A DNA stretch of 64,000 nucleotides from Henriciella litoralis (GCF_002088935.1 NZ_NCSS01000004.1:310001-374000), one strand, 5' to 3'. Numbered from the stretch's first letter, positions 42,737-51,962 are shown. Notes: generated by a model from the letters alone, not told the origin. Numbers and translations are program-made.

Positions 42737-43614
42737 TCGTCGAGCGCCCCGGACGCTTCAAGGAAAAAGCAGATCTGTTCAGCCGTGTCGGGGATGAAGT
42801 GATAGGCCTCAGGCCTGTAATCGAGCCGGATCTGCGGCGCGACTGTCTCGATGCGCGTCCTTGTGTGGTCGGAATCGATCAGCACGTCCCTGCCCCCGGC
42901 AATGACGAGAACTGGCATCTTCAGCCCGGCAAGCTCCTCATCCGAGAGCAGCGGAATCTTCACGATCCGGCCGCGAAAATTGTCCATGACCAGCGCATTG
43001 AAGGCGACGAAGCGCTCGACAAGCGGTCGCTCATGCTGCTGGCGCATTTGCGGACCGAGGACCATGTCGCGCAGCTTCATCGCGCCTTTCTTGCCCATGA
43101 ACAGCAATGGAAGCGCCTTCAGAAGGATGTTCTTCTGCTTGCCGATGCCGGCTGGCGCGATCCCGGCGATTGCGCTCACGCGATCAGGGCGACGGCGCGC
43201 ATAATCGAGCGCCAGCCATCCACCCAGCGAAAGGCCGACAAAGACCGCCGCGTGGAGGCCCAGCCCATCCATGACATCATCCAGCCAAAGCGCATGTGCC
43301 TCACTGTCCAGCGGCTCGCGCACCGGCGCCGAAAAGCCGGGCTCTCCGATCATGTCGACGCAATAGCAACAAAAATGTCGGGCATAGGTCTCGATATTAC
43401 CCATCCAGCTGGCCAAGTTCGCGACCGAGCCGTGCAGAAGGATGAGCGCTGGGCCATATTCCGGCCCGCAAGCCAGCACGAATGTCTCGCCGCTCCGCGT
43501 CTGGATGCAGCGCTGCTCGCTTGCGACTGGCCAGCGCGAAAGAATGTCCCGATACGCCGTTTCGACAATCTGTCTGCCCGCATCGCTTTTGTAGAAATGC
43601 GACCGCGCCATCAT
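42733..43614 (-). CDS. alpha/beta hydrolase
   Basis: 293 residues. The nucleophile elbow is GLSLGGW, the acid is in VIAGGRDVLID, and the histidine in PEAYHFIPD; ILLHGSVANLASW forms the oxyanion region. It resembles carboxylesterase or C-C hydrolase-type members without a clear substrate. The gene overlaps both neighbours by 4 bases (ATGA junctions), so the three proteins are co-translated. Confidence 0.86.
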   Translation of the reverse strand: MMARSHFYKSDAGRQIVETAYRDILSRWPVASEQRCIQTRSGETFVLACGPEYGPALILLHGSVANLASWMGNIETYARHFCCYCVDMIGEPGFSAPVREPLDSEAHALWLDDVMDGLGLHAAVFVGLSLGGWLALDYARRRPDRVSAIAGIAPAGIGKQKNILLKALPLLFMGKKGAMKLRDMVLGPQMRQQHERPLVERFVAFNALVMDNFRGRIVKIPLLSDEELAGLKMPVLVIAGGRDVLIDSDHTRTRIETVAPQIRLDYRPEAYHFIPDTAEQICFFLEASGALDE

Positions 43615-44033
43615 GCGCCACCCGAATAAAGCTCGATGAGCCGGAGCATGGCGATATTGCTGTTGAGGCTTCCGAGACAGACCACTTTCAGTCGCTCGCG
43701 TGCCTCATCATACATCGTTTCGACACGAAAGGCCGGATCATCTGCGCGTTGGCCGTTGGATGCGGCGACAACAGCATTGGTGATGCGGATCGCGTCATCC
43801 CGGCTCACGCCTTCAATCTCGATAATGTTTGACGCTTCGATATGACGGCGCGCCGGGCGCGGACCAGCATCTGCGATGCCCGTCAGCCGCTGCAGCGCCG
43901 AAGCGGTTATCCGGTAGGACTTGCCAATCTTCTGCGCGTCCAGTTCGCCGTCGCGGATATAGCGTCGCACCGTCCGCGGATGCAGGCCCAGCCGGGCGGC
44001 AACATCATCAACACTCATCAACGGCTCTGTCAT
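43611..44033 (-). CDS. excisionase/MerR-type HTH regulator
   Basis: 140 residues. The N-terminal MSVDDVAARLGLHPRTVRRY, followed by IRDGELDAQKIGKSYRI, is a winged HTH of the excisionase type; the remainder (about 70-140) is an unrecognised effector or dimer domain. It is first in the operon with the hydrolase and DUF4180 genes. An inverted repeat TGTAACA-N13-TGTTACA lies about 62-88 bases upstream and is its likely site. It could also control only its own operon. Confidence 0.78.
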   Translation of the reverse strand: MTEPLMSVDDVAARLGLHPRTVRRYIRDGELDAQKIGKSYRITASALQRLTGIADAGPRPARRHIEASNIIEIEGVSRDDAIRITNAVVAASNGQRADDPAFRVETMYDEARERLKVVCLGSLNSNIAMLRLIELYSGGA

Positions 44034-44094
44034 GAGACATCCTCCATGGTAAATCCATATTATTCCGTAATGAGCGAGTCAATGAGTATGTTTA

Positions 44095-44121
44095 TGTAAC
44101 AATACGGACTCTCTTGTTACA
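44095..44121. promoter_or_regulatory. inverted repeat upstream of the HTH operon
   Basis: TGTAACA (44095-44101) and TGTTACA (44115-44121) are perfect 7-base inverted copies with 13 bases between. It lies between the start of the HTH operon and the terminator of the yqeY gene. The spacing suits a dimeric regulator such as the adjacent HTH protein. Confidence 0.5.
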
Positions 44122-44152
44122 AAAAAAACGCTCCCCCGGTTGGAGGAGCGTT
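44121..44152 (-). terminator. rho-independent terminator of the yqeY gene
   Basis: AACGCTCC (44127-44134) pairs with GGAGCGTT (44145-44152); on the minus strand the U run comes from the eight A at 44121-44128. Confidence 0.85.
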
Positions 44153-44176
44153 GAACCTTACTGAATCTGGATTTGC

Positions 44177-44680
44177 CTAACCGAGCGCGCGGCGGACGGC
44201 TTTGTTGGCTGGGCCGGTTTCGATGCGGCCGGGATAGCGGCTTTGCAGCTCTGCCATACAGCGGCCCATATCCTTCAGCTTGCTGGCTTCCAGATCGTTC
44301 ACGACATCGTCGACAGCGTCTTCCAGCGCCTCGCCCTGCAGGGGCTGTGGCAGGAAGGATTCGAGAATTTCCATCTCTTCGCGCTCACGCTCGGCTTCCG
44401 CGATGCGGCCCGATTCGTCGAATTCACGCGCGGATATCTCTCGCTGGGCGACCATGATCTCAAGAAACTTGCGAATGTCGGCCTCTTCGCAGCCTGAACA
44501 ATTGCCTTCGCCGCGGGCCGTTACGTCCCGGTCGCGCATGGCGCACTGGACCAGACGAAGCGTGCGCGCACGCACACCTTGCGGGTCATCAGATTCAGCT
44601 GAATGGAGGGCCGCGATCAGCCGATCGCGAATTTTGGTAGTTGGAGAAACGTCTGTCTGTCCCATACCTGCTCTTTTCAC
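44177..44680 (-). CDS. yqeY: GatB/YqeY domain protein
   Basis: 167 residues from a GTG at 44680 with GGAAGG five bases upstream. It carries the YqeY pattern: [20 protein letters not shown] at the start, [20 protein letters not shown] in the middle, and the C-terminal GatB/YqeY tRNA-binding-like tail ([20 protein letters not shown]). Its function is not established; it is not part of an amidotransferase. It is divergent from carA, an arrangement common in alphaproteobacteria. Confidence 0.9.
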   Translation of the reverse strand: MKRAGMGQTDVSPTTKIRDRLIAALHSAESDDPQGVRARTLRLVQCAMRDRDVTARGEGNCSGCEEADIRKFLEIMVAQREISAREFDESGRIAEAEREREEMEILESFLPQPLQGEALEDAVDDVVNDLEASKLKDMGRCMAELQSRYPGRIETGPANKAVRRALG

Positions 44681-44797
44681 ATGGACCTTCCGCTTGACGG
44701 TCAGGTCACCACACGACTATCTCACGCCAGCCGAGGATGCGGTATCAAAATGACCCAAATCCTAATGGCGCCCGACAGGACGCGAGGAGATACGCTC

Positions 44798-45973
44798 ATG
44801 GCCAATCAAAATCAACCGGAATCACCAGCCACAGGCGCGATCGCTCTGGCAGATGGAACGGTCTTCCTGGGCAACGGTTCCGGTAAACTCGGTATCGCTG
44901 TCGGCGAGTTGTGCTTCAATACGTCGATCACCGGATATCAGGAAATCCTCACCGATCCGTCCTATGCCGGCCAGGTCGTGCTGTTCACTTTCCCGCATGT
45001 CGGCAATGTCGGCGCCAATCCTGATGACCACGAAGAATCATCCACCTTCGCCGCCAAGGCTGCGACGGGCGCCGTCTTCCGCGAAGCCATCACTTCGCCA
45101 TCCAACTGGCGCGCGCGCGATCATTTCGATGCCTGGCTCGCCAAGAAGAACATCACCGCCGTCTCCGGCGTCGATACACGCGCGCTTACCCGCATCATCC
45201 GCGAAAAAGGCATGCCGAAATGTGCGGTCGCCTATGCGCCGGATGGCAATATCGACATCGATGCCCTGATCGGGGCTGCCCGCGCCTGGGAAGGCCTTGA
45301 AGCGGCTGACCTCGCGCTCAACGTCGTCGGCGATCCGAATTATGACAATTCAGAGCGTCTCTGGGATCTCGCAACCGGCTTTTCCAACAATGACGACACA
45401 GACTTTCACGTCGTGGTGCTCGACTTTGGCGTGAAGAAGAACATCCTTCGCAATCTCGCCCATGTGAATGCGCGCGCCACCATTGTGCGCGGCGACACAC
45501 CGTTTGAAGAGATCATGAAGCTCAATCCGGACGGCGTCGTGCTCTCCAACGGCCCGGGCGACCCGGCCGCCACGATCAAGCGCAGCGGCGACACCATTCG
45601 CCAACTGATCGACAGCGGCAAACCGCTTCTCGGCATCTGCCTTGGTCACCAGCTGCTCGCCCTCACCCTCGGCGCGAAGACGAAAAAGATGCCTCAAGGC
45701 CATCACGGCGCGAACCACCCCGTGAAGGATTTCGAGACCGGCAAGGTCGAGATCGTGTCGATGAACCACGGCTTCACCGTCGACACCGACACGCTGCCCG
45801 AAGGCGTCGAGGAGAGCCACAAATCGCTCTTCGACGGCACGAACTCAGGCCTGCGCGTCAAAGGCAAGCCAATCATCTCGGTTCAGCACCACCCCGAAGC
45901 CAGCCCCGGCCCGCAGGACAGCTTCTACCTGTTCAAGCGGTTTGCAGGCTTCATGAAGGACCAGCGCAGCTGA
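44798..45973 (+). CDS. carA: carbamoyl-phosphate synthase small subunit
   Basis: 391 residues. CarA releases ammonia from glutamine and passes it to CarB for carbamoyl phosphate (pyrimidines and arginine). The N-terminal domain begins [16 protein letters not shown]. The glutamine amidotransferase has its cysteine in [12 protein letters not shown] and the His-x-Glu in [13 protein letters not shown]. The ATG at 44798 has GAGGAGA upstream. carB lies 11.5 kb away at 57510, so the two subunits are not in one operon here. Confidence 0.96.
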   Translation: MANQNQPESPATGAIALADGTVFLGNGSGKLGIAVGELCFNTSITGYQEILTDPSYAGQVVLFTFPHVGNVGANPDDHEESSTFAAKAATGAVFREAITSPSNWRARDHFDAWLAKKNITAVSGVDTRALTRIIREKGMPKCAVAYAPDGNIDIDALIGAARAWEGLEAADLALNVVGDPNYDNSERLWDLATGFSNNDDTDFHVVVLDFGVKKNILRNLAHVNARATIVRGDTPFEEIMKLNPDGVVLSNGPGDPAATIKRSGDTIRQLIDSGKPLLGICLGHQLLALTLGAKTKKMPQGHHGANHPVKDFETGKVEIVSMNHGFTVDTDTLPEGVEESHKSLFDGTNSGLRVKGKPIISVQHHPEASPGPQDSFYLFKRFAGFMKDQRS

Positions 45974-46632
45974 ACGCCGCCTGTCTTGCGCCGAGCGACA
46001 ATCGTATCGGCGCCATCGCAGATGATCTCGCGACCAAAGGTTGGACCTGGGCGCCCGGCCTGTTGCCGGATGAGCTGACACTCGCCCTTCGCAATGAATT
46101 GCTCGCCCTCGACGCAGCCGCAGAGCTTGAGGCGGCCGGCATTGGCCGCCAGGACGATTTCACGATCGACCGTCAGATCCGCCGCACACGCATTACCTGG
46201 TTCGATGGCGAAAGCGCCGCCCAGAAAGCGTTTCTGGACTGGTCTGACCAGCTTCGTATCGCGCTCAATCGTGAGCTGATGCTCGGCCTGTTCGAGTTTG
46301 AAGTCTGCTTCGCCGTCTATCCGCCCGGCGGCTTCTATGACCGCCATCTCGACAGTTTTGCCGGGGCGCGGAACCGTGTGATCTCGCTGGTCGCCTATCT
46401 CACCGAGGACTGGCACGCCGAAAAAGGCGGCGCATTGGCGCTCTGGCCAGCTGGCGCAGGCGACACCGACACCCCATCAGACCGCGTCATCCCGGAAGCG
46501 GGCGGCGTTGTCCTGATGCTGTCGGAAGACATTCCCCACGCGGTCGAAGTGACCCATGAAAAGCGCCTCGGCCTTGCCGGATGGTGGCGGGTCAACCAGT
46601 CAGGCGTCGACCGGATCGACCCGATCAGCTAG
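45970..46632 (+). CDS. 2OG-Fe(II) oxygenase, possible CTG start
   Basis: 220 residues if begun at the CTG (45970) that overlaps the carA stop (CTGA). The core is a 2-oxoglutarate/iron dioxygenase: HxD in YDRHLDSF, distal His in DIPHAVEV, and the 2OG arginine in [12 protein letters not shown]. Before the next in-frame initiator (TTG at 46063) lies a 31-codon stretch that reads as normal protein ([16 protein letters not shown]), so the true start must be upstream, and no ATG, GTG or TTG is available there. AAGGA nine bases before the CTG could serve as ribosome binding site. Substrate unknown. Confidence 0.8.
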   Translation: MNAACLAPSDNRIGAIADDLATKGWTWAPGLLPDELTLALRNELLALDAAAELEAAGIGRQDDFTIDRQIRRTRITWFDGESAAQKAFLDWSDQLRIALNRELMLGLFEFEVCFAVYPPGGFYDRHLDSFAGARNRVISLVAYLTEDWHAEKGGALALWPAGAGDTDTPSDRVIPEAGGVVLMLSEDIPHAVEVTHEKRLGLAGWWRVNQSGVDRIDPIS

Positions 46633-46680
46633 GCTTCGCCTCGACGCGGCCCGGCTTGCAGCGCGCCCGTGTGTGTGAAA

Positions 46681-46705
46681 TGTGAACCCCTCCCCCGGTT
46701 TCACA
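46681..46705. promoter_or_regulatory. inverted repeat upstream of the MarR gene
   Basis: TGTGAA (46681-46686) and TTCACA (46700-46705) are complementary, 21 bases before the MarR-family ATG. Probably an autoregulatory site. Confidence 0.35.
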
Positions 46706-46725
46706 GTCACGCGATAAGCCACCCC

Positions 46726-47217
46726 ATGGACCAGAAGACAACTGATGCCCTGATCTCGTTGAGGCGGATACAGCGCCGGATCGAACTCTATGCCCGCTCG
46801 CTCGCGCAGGCGACGGGCCTCAGCGGCTCACAGCTGAAAGTGTTGCAACTGCTCTCCGGCCCCGGAAAAGCCGCGCCGGGGGACCTCGTTCGCATGACGG
46901 CCCTCAGCAATGCGTCCGTGACGTCACTGGTCGACAAGTTGGAAAAGCGCGGCCTTGTCTCGCGCAAGCGAGACCCGAGCGACGGACGCCGTTTTATCGT
47001 GCAGATGGAGCCTGCAGGCCTCGACGTGCTGCGCAGCGCGCCAAACCCGCTTCAGGACCATTTTGAGCTTCTCTTCGCCGACTTGCCCGAATGGCAACGA
47101 TCCATGATCGTCGCCTCGCTGGAACGGGTCGCCGAGATTGTCGATGCGCGCTCGGAGATTACCGATTCAGAGCCGATCCTCGATGTTGGCCTGTTCGACG
47201 AGCCTGCTGAACCTTAG
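46726..47217 (+). CDS. MarR-family transcriptional regulator
   Basis: 163 residues. The winged helix is readable (LSGSQLKVLQLLSGPGK, DLVRMTALSNASVTSLVDKL, EKRGLVSRKRDPSDGRRF). There is no conserved OhrR-type cysteine. The gene starts at the ATG at 46726 because that is where MarR homology begins. It overlaps the convergent radical SAM gene by 4 bases. The signal it senses is unknown. Confidence 0.88.
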   Translation: MDQKTTDALISLRRIQRRIELYARSLAQATGLSGSQLKVLQLLSGPGKAAPGDLVRMTALSNASVTSLVDKLEKRGLVSRKRDPSDGRRFIVQMEPAGLDVLRSAPNPLQDHFELLFADLPEWQRSMIVASLERVAEIVDARSEITDSEPILDVGLFDEPAEP

Positions 47218-48263
47218 GCCCTGACCTTGGCAGCCAGCCGCTCATCGCGCAAACGACGCAGTTCCGGGCCGACCTGATGCTGGAAGAAATGGTCGCAGCC
47301 CAGGCAGACATTCTCCACCGTCCGGCCCTTGCCGTCCTCTGCGCTTGAGACCGCGCGGAACGCCTCCCGGCTCTCGGCCATCAATTCCGGATCACCCTGA
47401 TTGATCGCCTGAATGGCCGGGAGTTTCCCAACGCTTGCGAGAATATCCTCCAGCCGCTCCTCGGTCAGCTTGCCAAGCGGCGCCTTGGTCTTGATGCAGC
47501 AGGGATAGATTGACCCGTCCGGCTCAATCGCAATCTCTGATCCAGCCTCGCCGATATGGAGGAAGTTTTTGCCGCCAGACCAGCGCGAACAGAAATTCGT
47601 CGCATAGTCGGCATTGGAGAGGCCATTCATCCACGCCCGACCGCGTGGCCAGAGCTCACCAATCCACAAATCTTCCTGCGCGCCAAAGAACAAGAAGTTC
47701 GGCCCCTCCGGGCGCGGCGCCTTCGCGTCCGGCATGTTGAGCTTCTTCGACTTCGCCCCGCCAAGCGAGACCTCAGACACCCCGCGCGAAGCCATCAGCT
47801 CACGCATGTCGCGCATGAACTGGAACTTCTTCTCGCCCTTCATGCCGACATGGTAGTCGTCGATGGAAGCAATCGCGATGCTCTCAACGCCAAGCTCAAG
47901 ACAGGCATCGAGATAGTCAGGCGTCAGCACATCGCCGGTTGTCTGGATCGAGATTTTCGGGGCCTTATCGCCCCAGCGCGCCTTGATGGCGCGCAGCGCC
48001 GGATAGAACAGCTCCTCGCGAACGCCATCGATCAACAGCTCCCCGCCGGCAAGGATGAGGTTGGTGCGCTGGCGCTTGCCGGTCGCAGGATCGCGCCAGC
48101 TCATATCGTCGGGCAGATTGGTGAGGACCGCGTTGAAGGCCGCCTGCCCTTCGCCGACAACCTCACTCAGCGCATCGCGCACATAGGGCCGAAACCGGTC
48201 GTCATAGCAGTGCTTGCACTTGCGGTGGCAGGCCCAGGTCATCACCCAGTAGATTGATTGCAC
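47214..48263 (-). CDS. stand-alone radical SAM protein with SPASM-like C-terminus
   Basis: 349 residues from the GTG at 48263, which has GGAAGGG eight bases upstream; a TTG at 48281 is the longer alternative. The radical-SAM cluster motif is CHRKCKHC near the N-terminus. The C-terminal half holds further cysteines (NFCSRW, YPCCIKTKAPLG, CLGCDHFF) of the kind that bind auxiliary clusters in SPASM/twitch enzymes. No peptide precursor, protease or transporter gene is adjacent, so a RiPP role cannot be supported. Substrate unknown. Confidence 0.86.
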   Translation of the reverse strand: MQSIYWVMTWACHRKCKHCYDDRFRPYVRDALSEVVGEGQAAFNAVLTNLPDDMSWRDPATGKRQRTNLILAGGELLIDGVREELFYPALRAIKARWGDKAPKISIQTTGDVLTPDYLDACLELGVESIAIASIDDYHVGMKGEKKFQFMRDMRELMASRGVSEVSLGGAKSKKLNMPDAKAPRPEGPNFLFFGAQEDLWIGELWPRGRAWMNGLSNADYATNFCSRWSGGKNFLHIGEAGSEIAIEPDGSIYPCCIKTKAPLGKLTEERLEDILASVGKLPAIQAINQGDPELMAESREAFRAVSSAEDGKGRTVENVCLGCDHFFQHQVGPELRRLRDERLAAKVRA

Positions 48264-48304
48264 AGATACGCCCTTCCACAATAACGGCTACAGTCACAGC
48301 TAGC

Positions 48305-48330
48305 CCCCCTCGCCCGCAGGGTCGAGGGGG
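48305..48330. other. GC-rich hairpin between hydrolase and radical SAM genes
   Basis: CCCCCTCG (48305-48312) pairs with CGAGGGGG (48323-48330). There is no adjacent T run on either strand, so it may be a rho-dependent or inefficient terminator for the hydrolase gene. Confidence 0.4.
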
Positions 48331-48360
48331 CTCACACAAATGTCAGATGTGGGCGAGCGC

Positions 48361-49293
48361 TCAGTTGATATTCTTCATCCGGCGGATCGTCGGCCCGGCC
48401 GCCTCAGCAAAACCCGGCTGCAGTGGAATATCGACATGGCTGCCCTCTTCCATGTGCACATAGGTGACATCATTGCCCTGCCGCTCCAGCTTGTCCGCAA
48501 GAGAGCGACCGAGAAAGTCTGGCAGAACATGGTCCTCGCCACCTGCCACAACGAGGATCGGGCCTTTGAACCCGCGCACCGGATCGGCATTGTCGCCGTC
48601 CTCGCTTTCCTTCTCGGGCACCATCTCGATCGGCAGAAAGCGTAGATACCAGGGCTTCCAGACTTCAGAGGCTTCTTCCACGCTGAGCGCCGTCGCCTCA
48701 TAGACAAGCCCATCGGCTTGAGGGGACGCCGCCACGAAGCGCGGGCAGATGAACCCGCCAAGCGAATGACCCCAATAGATCAGCGGGCGCTCACCGGCGC
48801 GGCTTTCGGCCAGCTCAACAATGGCTGGCGTGCTCGCCTTGATCGCATCGATGCTGGGCGTGCCCGTGCTGTCTCCATAGCCCGGATAATCGAACTGGAG
48901 CACATCGCCCCAGGGCAAAACCTTGCGGGCATAATAGACCCCGCCATTTGGCCGGTCACCGCCTCGCCCGACGCAATTGACGATGACGGGCCGGTCAGCG
49001 TCCTCCCCGGCAGCCGATGTCAGGCTCCAGGCGATGCGGCCGCCCTCATAATCGACAAAGCCATGCTCAACGGTGGCAGGCAGCAATCCTTCCAGCGCGG
49101 GTGACTGGGCAAGCTCCGATTGTGGATCGGTGAGCTTTTCCTGACCCCGAAAATCCATCTCGGCGACCGTCTGCGCGCCGCGCGGTGTCGGTGGACCAAA
49201 AATGCTGTCTTCGCTCATCGTGATCTGGCAGCCACCTGCCAGCATCATCAGGCCCACAAGGCCGCCAGCCCCAATCCGTCCACCTGTCATCAT
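48361..49293 (-). CDS. alpha/beta hydrolase lipoprotein
   Basis: 310 residues. A lipoprotein signal ends LAGGCQI, so the enzyme is membrane-anchored in the periplasm. The nucleophile elbow is WGHSLGGF, the acid in VAGGEDHVLPD and the histidine in EEGSHVDIP. It belongs with extracellular or envelope hydrolases without known substrate. It is 97 bases upstream of the radical SAM gene in the same direction. Confidence 0.85.
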   Translation of the reverse strand: MMTGGRIGAGGLVGLMMLAGGCQITMSEDSIFGPPTPRGAQTVAEMDFRGQEKLTDPQSELAQSPALEGLLPATVEHGFVDYEGGRIAWSLTSAAGEDADRPVIVNCVGRGGDRPNGGVYYARKVLPWGDVLQFDYPGYGDSTGTPSIDAIKASTPAIVELAESRAGERPLIYWGHSLGGFICPRFVAASPQADGLVYEATALSVEEASEVWKPWYLRFLPIEMVPEKESEDGDNADPVRGFKGPILVVAGGEDHVLPDFLGRSLADKLERQGNDVTYVHMEEGSHVDIPLQPGFAEAAGPTIRRMKNIN

Positions 49294-49361
49294 GTCTCGC
49301 CTTCTTCCATGTCAGCCTTGAGGGGCCTCGGGGCCCCGCCACAACAGATAGATCGGCCGGC

Positions 49362-49865
49362 TCAATCGTACAGCCCGCAAGCCGAGGCGGGCAATGGATT
49401 GAGGTTGAGAGACCGCGCCGTCGGAATGGAGATCTCGCGGGCAAGGTAGCAGCCTGTCAGGCGCATCTGCGGCGCATCGAGCGCTGCCCCCACATATTCG
49501 CAGGAGAGCCCATTCGCCGCATGATGGACCCGGTCCCCCAGCCAGACCGTCATCAATAAATGGTTGGACCCGGTCGGCACGGAGACTTTCTCCACGCCCT
49601 CGATCATCCCGAACGCGCAGGTCTGCGGCGTCGAGACATTGCCTTCCGCGTCTGAGACGACCGGCCATGCGAGCGGCAGCATTCTGAGGTCCAGCAAGAC
49701 AACGTCGCCATCAGCGAGCTCCCCGATGCCCTGCAGCGCTTCAAACTCAGCTTCGCCGGGCAAGTCTCCTACAACCGTCTTCACCGTGCGGGTCTCGGCC
49801 ATCGCCGATGACGCCGACACGGCAAGCAGACCGGCCGCGAACATGGTTTTCAACAATTTGAGCAT
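49362..49865 (-). CDS. small secreted protein of unknown function
   Basis: 167 residues with a signal peptide (MLKLLKTMFAAGLLAVSASS, cleavage near AMAE). Three cysteines (QTCAFG, LSCEYV, TGCYLA) and one near the end suggest two disulfides. I do not recognise the family. The ATG has only an adjacent GAGGG, too close to be a normal binding site. It lies in the same direction as the hydrolase lipoprotein, 68 bases upstream. Confidence 0.7.
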   Translation of the reverse strand: MLKLLKTMFAAGLLAVSASSAMAETRTVKTVVGDLPGEAEFEALQGIGELADGDVVLLDLRMLPLAWPVVSDAEGNVSTPQTCAFGMIEGVEKVSVPTGSNHLLMTVWLGDRVHHAANGLSCEYVGAALDAPQMRLTGCYLAREISIPTARSLNLNPLPASACGLYD

Positions 49866-49953
49866 CCCTCATCGGTTGTGTCGCGCCCGACTAAAGCGCA
49901 ACACTGCCCCTCAGGGAAGCTATGCCCTCAAATCATCGCACGGAGTTAGAAAG

Positions 49954-50418
49954 TTGAAAGACCCGAACCTGCCCCTCGAAGGCGGCTGCCGGTGCGGCAA
50001 AGTCCGGTTCCGCGTGACCGCGCCGCCGATCATTACGATGCTCTGCCACTGCAAAGGCTGTCAGAGGATGTCGTCCAGCGCCTTCTCGACGAGCGCCGCC
50101 TTTCCGGCTGATGCGTTTGAGGTCATTCAAGGCGAGACGGTGCTAGGCGGCCTGAAGCAGGAGCTCCCGCATCATTTCTGCCCGGACTGTATGAGCTGGA
50201 TGTTCACCCGCCCGCCTCAACTCGATTTCATGGTCAATATCCGCGCGCCCCTGTTCGACGACACGGACTGGTATGCCCCCTTCGCCGAAACCTTCGCCAG
50301 CACGAAGCTCGCCTGGGTGGACACCTCGACGCCACACAGCTTCCCTGAGTTTCCCGGAGCCGATGATATGGGCCCGCTGATTGAGGCCTATGGCGCGGCG
50401 TTGGGCCGGTCGGTCTAG
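49954..50418 (+). CDS. GFA-family protein (glutathione-dependent formaldehyde-activating fold)
   Basis: 154 residues from a TTG at 49954 with GGAG nine bases upstream. The zinc ligands of the GFA fold are present: GGCRCGKV, LCHCKGCQRM and HHFCPDCMSWMF. Members bind glutathione adducts or zinc; catalytic activity is mostly unproven. The stop overlaps the stop of the convergent M48 gene by 4 bases. Confidence 0.88.
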   Translation: MKDPNLPLEGGCRCGKVRFRVTAPPIITMLCHCKGCQRMSSSAFSTSAAFPADAFEVIQGETVLGGLKQELPHHFCPDCMSWMFTRPPQLDFMVNIRAPLFDDTDWYAPFAETFASTKLAWVDTSTPHSFPEFPGADDMGPLIEAYGAALGRSV

Positions 50419-51320
50419 CGCAGTGGCCTGCCGCACTGGGCCTCATATTTCTCGATATATTCGGGCATCCAGTCCCGGAAGTTCTGCGCGCGCGTCTCTG
50501 AGGCCGGGTGGGTCGACATCCATTCCGGGGGCCGCTGGCCGCCGCCGAGTGAGCCCATCCGCTCCCAAAGCTCCGGGGCCTCGCGCGGGTCAAAGCAGGC
50601 GCGCACCAGCAGCTCCAGGCCAATAAGGTCAGCCTCGGTCTCATGCTGGCGGGAAAACGCCATCAGCCCGCCTTGCGCGGCGACGCCCATGGCCTGCATC
50701 ACAAGCTGGCGCTGGCCGGCATCCATATCGCCAACCCCGGCAGCGACCGCCGCCATGCCAAGCTGCGCCAGCTGTCCCTGGCTCATCCGCTTGGCACCGT
50801 GATGCGCCATGGCGTGGCCAATTTCGTGGCCCATCACAACCGCCAGCTTGTCGGGGTCATCAAGGTCAGCCATCGTAACCTCGCCATCGAAATTGCCGGT
50901 CACATCCATGATGCCGGTATAAACGGCGACATAGCCGCCGGGCAGGCAAAAGGCGTTCGGCTGATCGGAGGCGATGACATTATACGTCCATGAAAAATCC
51001 GTCGCGACGGGCGTGAAGTCCCAGCCCTCCGCGAGCAGGTCATTCTCATATTCAATCGCGGCCTCCTGCAATCGCTCACCGATGTCGCGCACCGTCTGAA
51101 CAATCTCGGCCTCCTCGCCGCTACACCGACGGTCACAGAGGACGTTGCCGCCCTCCTTCTGCAGGATCTGCGCATAGGATTGCGCGCCCAGCTTGCTCGC
51201 CTGATCAATCGAGACAGCGTTGAACTCTTTCTTGCCCGAAAACGGGTTCACCTGCTGGTTGCTGAAATAGTAAGCCGCCAGCCCAACAACGCCGATAAGA
51301 ATGATAATTCCGCGCCCCAT
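50415..51320 (-). CDS. M48-family membrane metalloprotease
   Basis: 301 residues from the ATG at 51320 behind GGAGGG. An N-terminal membrane helix (GIIILIGVVGLAAYYFS) anchors the enzyme. The zinc motif is VVMGHEIGHAMAHHG, with the third ligand in RQHETEADLIGLELL, as in HtpX and BepA/LoiP-type proteases. Three cysteines (VLCDRRC near residue 70 and one in the active domain) may form a disulfide if the catalytic part is periplasmic. Likely role: envelope protein quality control. Confidence 0.9.
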   Translation of the reverse strand: MGRGIIILIGVVGLAAYYFSNQQVNPFSGKKEFNAVSIDQASKLGAQSYAQILQKEGGNVLCDRRCSGEEAEIVQTVRDIGERLQEAAIEYENDLLAEGWDFTPVATDFSWTYNVIASDQPNAFCLPGGYVAVYTGIMDVTGNFDGEVTMADLDDPDKLAVVMGHEIGHAMAHHGAKRMSQGQLAQLGMAAVAAGVGDMDAGQRQLVMQAMGVAAQGGLMAFSRQHETEADLIGLELLVRACFDPREAPELWERMGSLGGGQRPPEWMSTHPASETRAQNFRDWMPEYIEKYEAQCGRPLR

Positions 51321-51429
51321 GAAGGCCCTCCGGTCAGGCAAAAATTCAGCTCTTTGTGGAAACTAGGGCTGATCGGTGAATGTTGGAAGCGTTGACACGC
51401 CTGTTTTCCCTGACAAAGGTCTGCCTCTC

Positions 51430-51957
51430 ATGAGCGACACGCCCGCCCCCGCCGAAACGCCAGCGCCAGAGCGCGCACCTATGTCCAGCAAGATCATTGA
51501 TGTGCTGGCCGAATGGATGCTGTACGTGTCGGCTGCCCTGATCATCATGGGCATCTCGCAACCCTCAATCATGAAGCCCAATTATGTGGGCCTGATGATC
51601 GAGTACAATCTCTGGGGCGTGGTGCGGACCCTGTTTGAGTTTGACCTCGTCTTCATGGGCCTTGTCGTCATTTTCTTCTCCGGGATTTTCCCGCTGGCGA
51701 AGACCCTGCTCGCCGCCATCATCTTCCGGCGCGGCGCCCCGCCCAGCCCGAAACTTGCCTGGTGGCTCAACGTGCTCGGCAAATGGTCGATGCTGGATGT
51801 CTTTCTCGCTGCCATCCTGATCGGCCTGTCGCAGACCATGGCCTATGTCGGCTTCTATCCGCGCATCGGCCTCTACTATTTCACCGCCGGCGTCATCCTC
51901 AACAATATCGCGACGCTGCGTTTATCCTTTTCACGCTGGAAGCCAGACCCTAAATAG
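51430..51957 (+). CDS. PqiA-like membrane protein
   Basis: 175 residues. After a proline/alanine-rich cytoplasmic start it has four membrane helices (including SAALIIMGISQP, VFMGLVVIFFSGIFPLAKTL, FLAAILIGLS and a final one). LVVIFFSGIFPLAKTLLA and WSMLDVFLAAIL match the paraquat-inducible A family, part of an envelope lipid-transport system with PqiB/MCE proteins; no MCE gene is nearby. The ATG at 51430 was chosen; a more upstream frame start has no binding site. The MBL-fold gene follows 5 bases later. Confidence 0.83.
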   Translation: MSDTPAPAETPAPERAPMSSKIIDVLAEWMLYVSAALIIMGISQPSIMKPNYVGLMIEYNLWGVVRTLFEFDLVFMGLVVIFFSGIFPLAKTLLAAIIFRRGAPPSPKLAWWLNVLGKWSMLDVFLAAILIGLSQTMAYVGFYPRIGLYYFTAGVILNNIATLRLSFSRWKPDPK

Positions 51958-51962
51958 GCACC

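Noticed and set aside
47214..48360. RiPP biosynthesis cluster around the radical SAM gene
   Set aside because: No small precursor-like gene with a ribosome binding site, no peptidase or ABC transporter next to it.
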